Shown here: piece after piece, positions 60,862 to 64,000 of the stretch | How positions within the stretch are numbered: the first letter of the stretch is position 1 | Layout: the number at the start of each line of letters is the position of its first letter | From: Paenibacillus_E oryzisoli_A | Lineage (GTDB): Bacteria; Bacillota; Bacilli; Paenibacillales; NBRC-103111 | Reading direction: 5' to 3' | DNA length: 64,000 bases | NCBI RefSeq assembly: GCF_050467285.1 | Contig: NZ_JBCMUN010000009.1 | Location: 558,001-622,000 of the forward strand | Translations under genes and position numbers: made by a program | Notes under the pieces: generated by a model | The model's input: the letters and a program-made list of their open reading frames with translations, nothing else | Told to the model about the DNA's origin: nothing | The model's database searches: none

Positions 60862-61725
60862 CTACCCTTTAAGTGAACCGACCATAACCCCTTTAACAAA
60901 GTAACGCTGCAAGAAGGGATATAAAATTAGAATCGGCATGGCTGTAAACATGATCACCGCCGCTTTAACGGTTTCAGGTTCCATATCCGGCGTTCTCAGC
61001 GGTAAAATGGGATCGCCCTCCGACGTAATGACCAACCGTCTCAAATAAATCTGGAGAACCAGCTTGGACTGGTCTTGGATATAAATCAAAGCATCGAACC
61101 ACGCATTCCAGTGTCCTACCGCAGACCAGAGGGCCAAAGTCGCCAAAACCGGCTTGGACAACGGAATAATGATGCTGGTCAAAATACGAATATCGTTGGC
61201 ACCATCCATTTTGGCCGAATCCTCTAGCTCCGAAGGAATGCCCATATAGAAGTTCCGAAGAATGAACATCGAATAGGTACTGATCAATCCAGGAATAATG
61301 AGCGCCCAGCGAGAGTCGATGAGCCCCAACGATTTGATGAGCAAATACGTGGGAATCAAACCGCCGCCGAAGAACATGGTAATGATGATCACCATCGTGT
61401 AGAAGTTGCGATGCGGTAAATATTTGCGCGATAAGGGATACGCGCCGAGCGACATAAAGAATAACGACAATACGGTGCCGATGACCGTACGAAATACGGT
61501 ATTTCCGAATGCCGTCCATACCGTTTCCGTACTGAATACCTTCTTCCAGGCGTACCACGAAATCTCATGCGGGTAGAAGTGTACGCCTGGACGAAGCGCC
61601 TCCCGAGCGGTGCTCAAGGAGATGGAAAGTACATGCAAAAACGGATAGATCATCGCAATGCTTAACACGGATATAAAAATAATAAGTAACGTCTGAAAAA
61701 CTTTTTCCCCTTGCGTCATTCTCAT
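60862..61725 (-). CDS. Sugar ABC permease (LplC-like)
   Basis: The 287-residue protein has six membrane helices and the EAA loop of the MalG class (GIPSELEDSAKMDGANDIRIL). The start KVFQTLLIIFISVLSIAMIYPFLHVLSISLSTAREA is typical of LplC permeases. It pairs with the upstream LplB-like permease, 24 bases before it, as the channel for oligosaccharides. Confidence 0.93.
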   Translation of the reverse strand: MRMTQGEKVFQTLLIIFISVLSIAMIYPFLHVLSISLSTAREALRPGVHFYPHEISWYAWKKVFSTETVWTAFGNTVFRTVIGTVLSLFFMSLGAYPLSRKYLPHRNFYTMVIIITMFFGGGLIPTYLLIKSLGLIDSRWALIIPGLISTYSMFILRNFYMGIPSELEDSAKMDGANDIRILTSIIIPLSKPVLATLALWSAVGHWNAWFDALIYIQDQSKLVLQIYLRRLVITSEGDPILPLRTPDMEPETVKAAVIMFTAMPILILYPFLQRYFVKGVMVGSLKG

Positions 61726-61749
61726 CTTGGTTCACTCCTTTCTGCGCGC

Positions 61750-62727
61750 CTATAGCAGCCCTTCTTGTCCCATTTTCTTAATGACGTAGTTCGTAGAGAG
61801 AACGAGCACAAGGCCGATGACATTCTTGAATAACCCTACGGCCGTCGTTAAGCCGAACTGCATTCCTTGCAGACCGACACGATATACATACGTATCCAAT
61901 ACGTCGGCTACGCCATACACGGCTGGGGAATACAATGTATAGATCTGGTCAAAACCCGCGTCCAGCACGCCGCCAACCCGCATGATGAGCAAGATGCAGA
62001 TCGTCGGAAGAAGCGCCGGCAGCGTCACATGCAGCGTCTGTTTCCAGCGGTTGGCGCCATCCAGCACGGCCGCTTCATACAGCTGGGAGTCCACGCCGGC
62101 TAAGGCGGCCAAATAAATAATCGTGCCCCAGCCCACTTCTTTCCAGATCGCCGAGGTGACGAGCGTAAATCGGAAATACTTCTCCGTGCCCAGAAAATAA
62201 ATCGGATCGAAGCCCAGCATTTTTATCAAATAGTTGATCACGCCGGTCCCTGGAGATAGCAACGTAATCAAAATCCCGCCGATGACAATCCATGATAAAA
62301 AGTGAGGCAAGTAAGAAATCGTTTGCGAAATTTTCTTAAAGATCGGAATTCGAATCTCATTCAGCAGCAGCGCGAATATAATCGGCGCCGGGAACCCAAA
62401 TACAATATGATAGGCGCTGATGACGAGCGTGTTACCGATAATATGCCAGAAATCGGGTGAGAGCGAGAACAGATACTCAAAATGCTTGAATCCCACCCAA
62501 GGACTCCCCCAAATTCCGTCCCTGATCATATAGTCCTTAAACGCCAATTGAACGCCATACATCGGACCGTAAGCAAAAATGCCGTACCAGACCAGCACCG
62601 GAAACAGCATATAGAACATGTATCTGTTCTTGACATACTGTGACCATATACCGCCTGTTTTGCGGGCAACTTTCTTATTAACGGCCCGCTCCATGCTGCT
62701 CATTCTCGTTGCCTCCTCCGGGTTCAT
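61750..62727 (-). CDS. Sugar ABC permease (LplB-like)
   Basis: The 325-residue protein has six membrane helices and the EAA loop AALAGVDSQLYEAAVLDGANRWKQ, as in LplB. The start at 62727 (MNPEEATRMSSMERA) follows AAAGGAG; a reading from 62766 lacks a site, and a start at MSSMERA is also possible. First gene of the five-gene operon. Confidence 0.93.
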   Translation of the reverse strand: MNPEEATRMSSMERAVNKKVARKTGGIWSQYVKNRYMFYMLFPVLVWYGIFAYGPMYGVQLAFKDYMIRDGIWGSPWVGFKHFEYLFSLSPDFWHIIGNTLVISAYHIVFGFPAPIIFALLLNEIRIPIFKKISQTISYLPHFLSWIVIGGILITLLSPGTGVINYLIKMLGFDPIYFLGTEKYFRFTLVTSAIWKEVGWGTIIYLAALAGVDSQLYEAAVLDGANRWKQTLHVTLPALLPTICILLIMRVGGVLDAGFDQIYTLYSPAVYGVADVLDTYVYRVGLQGMQFGLTTAVGLFKNVIGLVLVLSTNYVIKKMGQEGLL

Positions 62728-62795
62728 AGCTACATGTCTCCTTTCAAAAATCGCTTCACGCAGCATTGCTTGCGTTTGGCCGGTTCCATGGACTC

Positions 62796-62825
62796 AATAT
62801 ACAAACCGGAATAGGGGCTTATCAA
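62796..62825 (-). promoter_or_regulatory. Promoter of the polysaccharide utilisation operon
   Basis: TTGATA (62820-62825), 18-base spacer, TATATT (62796-62801) on the - strand; five of six bases match consensus in each hexamer. The leader is about 60 bases. Confidence 0.65.
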
Positions 62826-62904
62826 TTGCAAAATCATTCAAATCGTTCTGTTTTCTTTCAATACCGGTTATAAAATTTTTAGAAAAGGTCAACAAGCGGC
62901 AAAA

Positions 62905-62943
62905 AGGTGCAGTCTTCTCAATCCCTTGAGAAGCTTTGCACCT
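62905..62943. terminator. Terminator after the AraC-type regulator gene
   Basis: AGGTGCA and TGCACCT arms with an inner CTTCTCAA/TTGAGAAG hairpin; TTTTTGCC follows on the - strand and TTTTCCC on the + strand. It separates the regulator gene from the operon. Confidence 0.8.
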
Positions 62944-62949
62944 TTTCCC

Positions 62950-64000
62950 TTACTCCTGCGGGCAGGCATTGCCGGAACTGGACTCGCTTGCCGTCGCATG
63001 AATGTTGCGATATTGCGCCGGTGTAATGCCGAAGCGCATTTTGAACTTGTTGTGGAAGTATTTATGGTTACGATACCCAACCTTCTCGGCGATTGCTGCA
63101 ACCGGCATCCGTCCCTCCTCCCGAAGAAGCGCCGCCCCTTGCTCAAGCCGCACTCTCGTCACATACTCCGTAAAAGATTCCTTCATGATTTCTCCGAACA
63201 ATGTGGAGACATACGCCGGCGCCAGCGATGCAACGTCAGACATCACATTCAAGGAAAGCTCATCTCCAAGATGTTCATCAATGTATCTTTTCAGCTTCAT
63301 AATGACTTCCACGTGGCCGTTGTTGCTGGAATCTCGAACGTGAATCGCAATCTGTGAAGATACGGCGCGAATCGAGTTCATCGTATCGTGTAAGGTGCTT
63401 TTCTTCAGCTCGTCAAAGATCGTGGAGGGCGATACCATCTCCTGCAATTCCAGCTCAATGACGACTTGATACAGGGAAGTGACCAACTGCAGCAGCGCCA
63501 TTTCCACCGCTTCAAGCTTCAGCTCGCGAGCCTTGAGGACGTCCAGGAATTCATCCAGAAACTTATCGGCTCCGCTGAGATCGCCGGCTTTTAACATATT
63601 TTTGTACATGTCATAGGCAAACAACTGCGGATTCGGATCGAGACCTGTAATCTTCGAATGCAAAATAACGGCGTCCGCCCCATATAGGAACCGGTATCGG
63701 TACGCTTGAACCGCCATGCGATAGGAAATCTGGATCTCCTCTGGCAGCCCGACCCACGGCCCAATGGCGGCGCCGAATTCCACCTGCCCGCGCAGCACGG
63801 TCTTCATCTCATGCAGCACCATGCCGATGACTTGATCTCTTCCTTCTGTGCGGTCATTCGTTTTGTACAGAAGCGCGCCTTCTCTCGCATTCAGCACAAT
63901 AAAATGGCACTGAGGCGGATGATCGTTCCGCTCATACCACAAATCGATCTGTTCACTGTCCCCTTTCAGCAGGTACATATAGGCAACTTGATAGCCCTTG
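62950..64000 (-). CDS. AraC-type (YesN-like) regulator, C-terminal part
   Basis: The frame is open to the right edge, so the N-terminus (probably a receiver domain) is outside. What remains, about 350 residues, has a mid region (PPQCHFIVLNAREGALLYKTN, YRMAVQAYRYRFLYGADAVILH) of the YesN kind and a C-terminal AraC HTH pair (MSDVASLAPAYVSTLFGEIMK; VAAIAEKVGYRNHKYFHNKFKMRFGITPAQYR). YesN-like regulators, usually with a YesM kinase, switch on neighbouring LplABC operons. It reads toward the operon, separated by a terminator. Confidence 0.9.
   Translation of the reverse strand, partial: KGYQVAYMYLLKGDSEQIDLWYERNDHPPQCHFIVLNAREGALLYKTNDRTEGRDQVIGMVLHEMKTVLRGQVEFGAAIGPWVGLPEEIQISYRMAVQAYRYRFLYGADAVILHSKITGLDPNPQLFAYDMYKNMLKAGDLSGADKFLDEFLDVLKARELKLEAVEMALLQLVTSLYQVVIELELQEMVSPSTIFDELKKSTLHDTMNSIRAVSSQIAIHVRDSSNNGHVEVIMKLKRYIDEHLGDELSLNVMSDVASLAPAYVSTLFGEIMKESFTEYVTRVRLEQGAALLREEGRMPVAAIAEKVGYRNHKYFHNKFKMRFGITPAQYRNIHATASESSSGNACPQE

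Noticed and set aside
1..64000. rRNA or tRNA genes, prophage or transposase genes
   Set aside because: None seen on either strand; no tRNA-like cloverleaf ends or transposase motifs were found by reading.

Overview
The window looks like a chromosomal segment from a Paenibacillus-like member of the Bacillales. Supporting signs are the aa3-600 quinol oxidase operon (qoxABCD), a YpdA-type bacillithiol disulfide reductase, small families typical of this order (DUF2533, DUF2164, YdjO), Bacillus-type LexA boxes, AraR operators, an SLH-anchored giant secreted enzyme beside LplABC-type sugar transport genes, and strong GGAGG ribosome binding sites. I see no rRNA, tRNA, prophage, transposase or CRISPR array. 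The genus is an inference from gene content.

Layout. 0.4-6 kb: small housekeeping and stress genes, including a DUF1697 protein, an acetyltransferase, a split ThrE-type amino-acid exporter (two overlapping genes), a methyltransferase, and a cold-shock gene with a terminator-shaped leader hairpin followed by a YdjO-type zinc-finger protein. 5.8-9.7 kb: an arabinose block (aldose 1-epimerase, araA, araR) with AraR palindromes at both promoters. 9.8-16.6 kb: a membrane protein, an intergenic stretch of about 0.8 kb with a 49-50 bp tandem repeat, the hrpB helicase operon, a DUF2533 gene with a new 54-residue membrane protein, two MITE-like inverted-repeat elements, and a Nudix/DUF2164 pair. 16.7-21 kb: ypdA, an unknown gene with two SOS boxes, an acetyltransferase, a secreted repeat protein, and tag with its own SOS box. 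20.9-24.9 kb: a thiamine-precursor transport operon (ThiY, thiamine-binding protein, ThiX, ThiZ, TatD-type hydrolase) behind a TPP riboswitch. 24.9-34.6 kb: patatin-like lipase, a lipoprotein / histidine kinase / HD-GYP regulator operon, udk, an M29 aminopeptidase and an L,D-transpeptidase with a palindromic operator. 34.7-38.7 kb: qoxABCD. 38.9-50.2 kb: metallohydrolase, CutC, deoxynucleoside kinase, a soluble PAS sensor kinase, zinc phospholipase-like protein, ung, topB, a methyltransferase and a lipoprotein. 50.3-64 kb: a polysaccharide utilisation locus read leftwards, comprising two permeases, a binding lipoprotein, a GH28-like beta-helix enzyme and a 2435-residue alginate-lyase-like SLH protein, with an AraC-type regulator running off the right edge.

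How the parts work together. The last block reads as a complete pathway: surface-anchored lyase cuts a (probably uronic-acid) polysaccharide, the LplA-like protein captures oligomers, LplB/C-like permeases import them, and the signal-peptide-less GH28-like enzyme finishes them in the cytoplasm. The thiamine operon pairs pyrimidine uptake with TPP feedback. tag and the unknown gene at 18.1 kb share a nearly identical LexA operator and are likely co-induced by DNA damage.

The most notable leads are the uncharacterised SOS-controlled gene, the tag promoter embedded in the preceding operon's terminator, the cold-shock leader hairpin, the MITE-like and tandem repeats, the operator pair before the L,D-transpeptidase, and several unannotated small genes with excellent ribosome binding sites. 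Family calls rest on reading motifs by eye; no database search was run.
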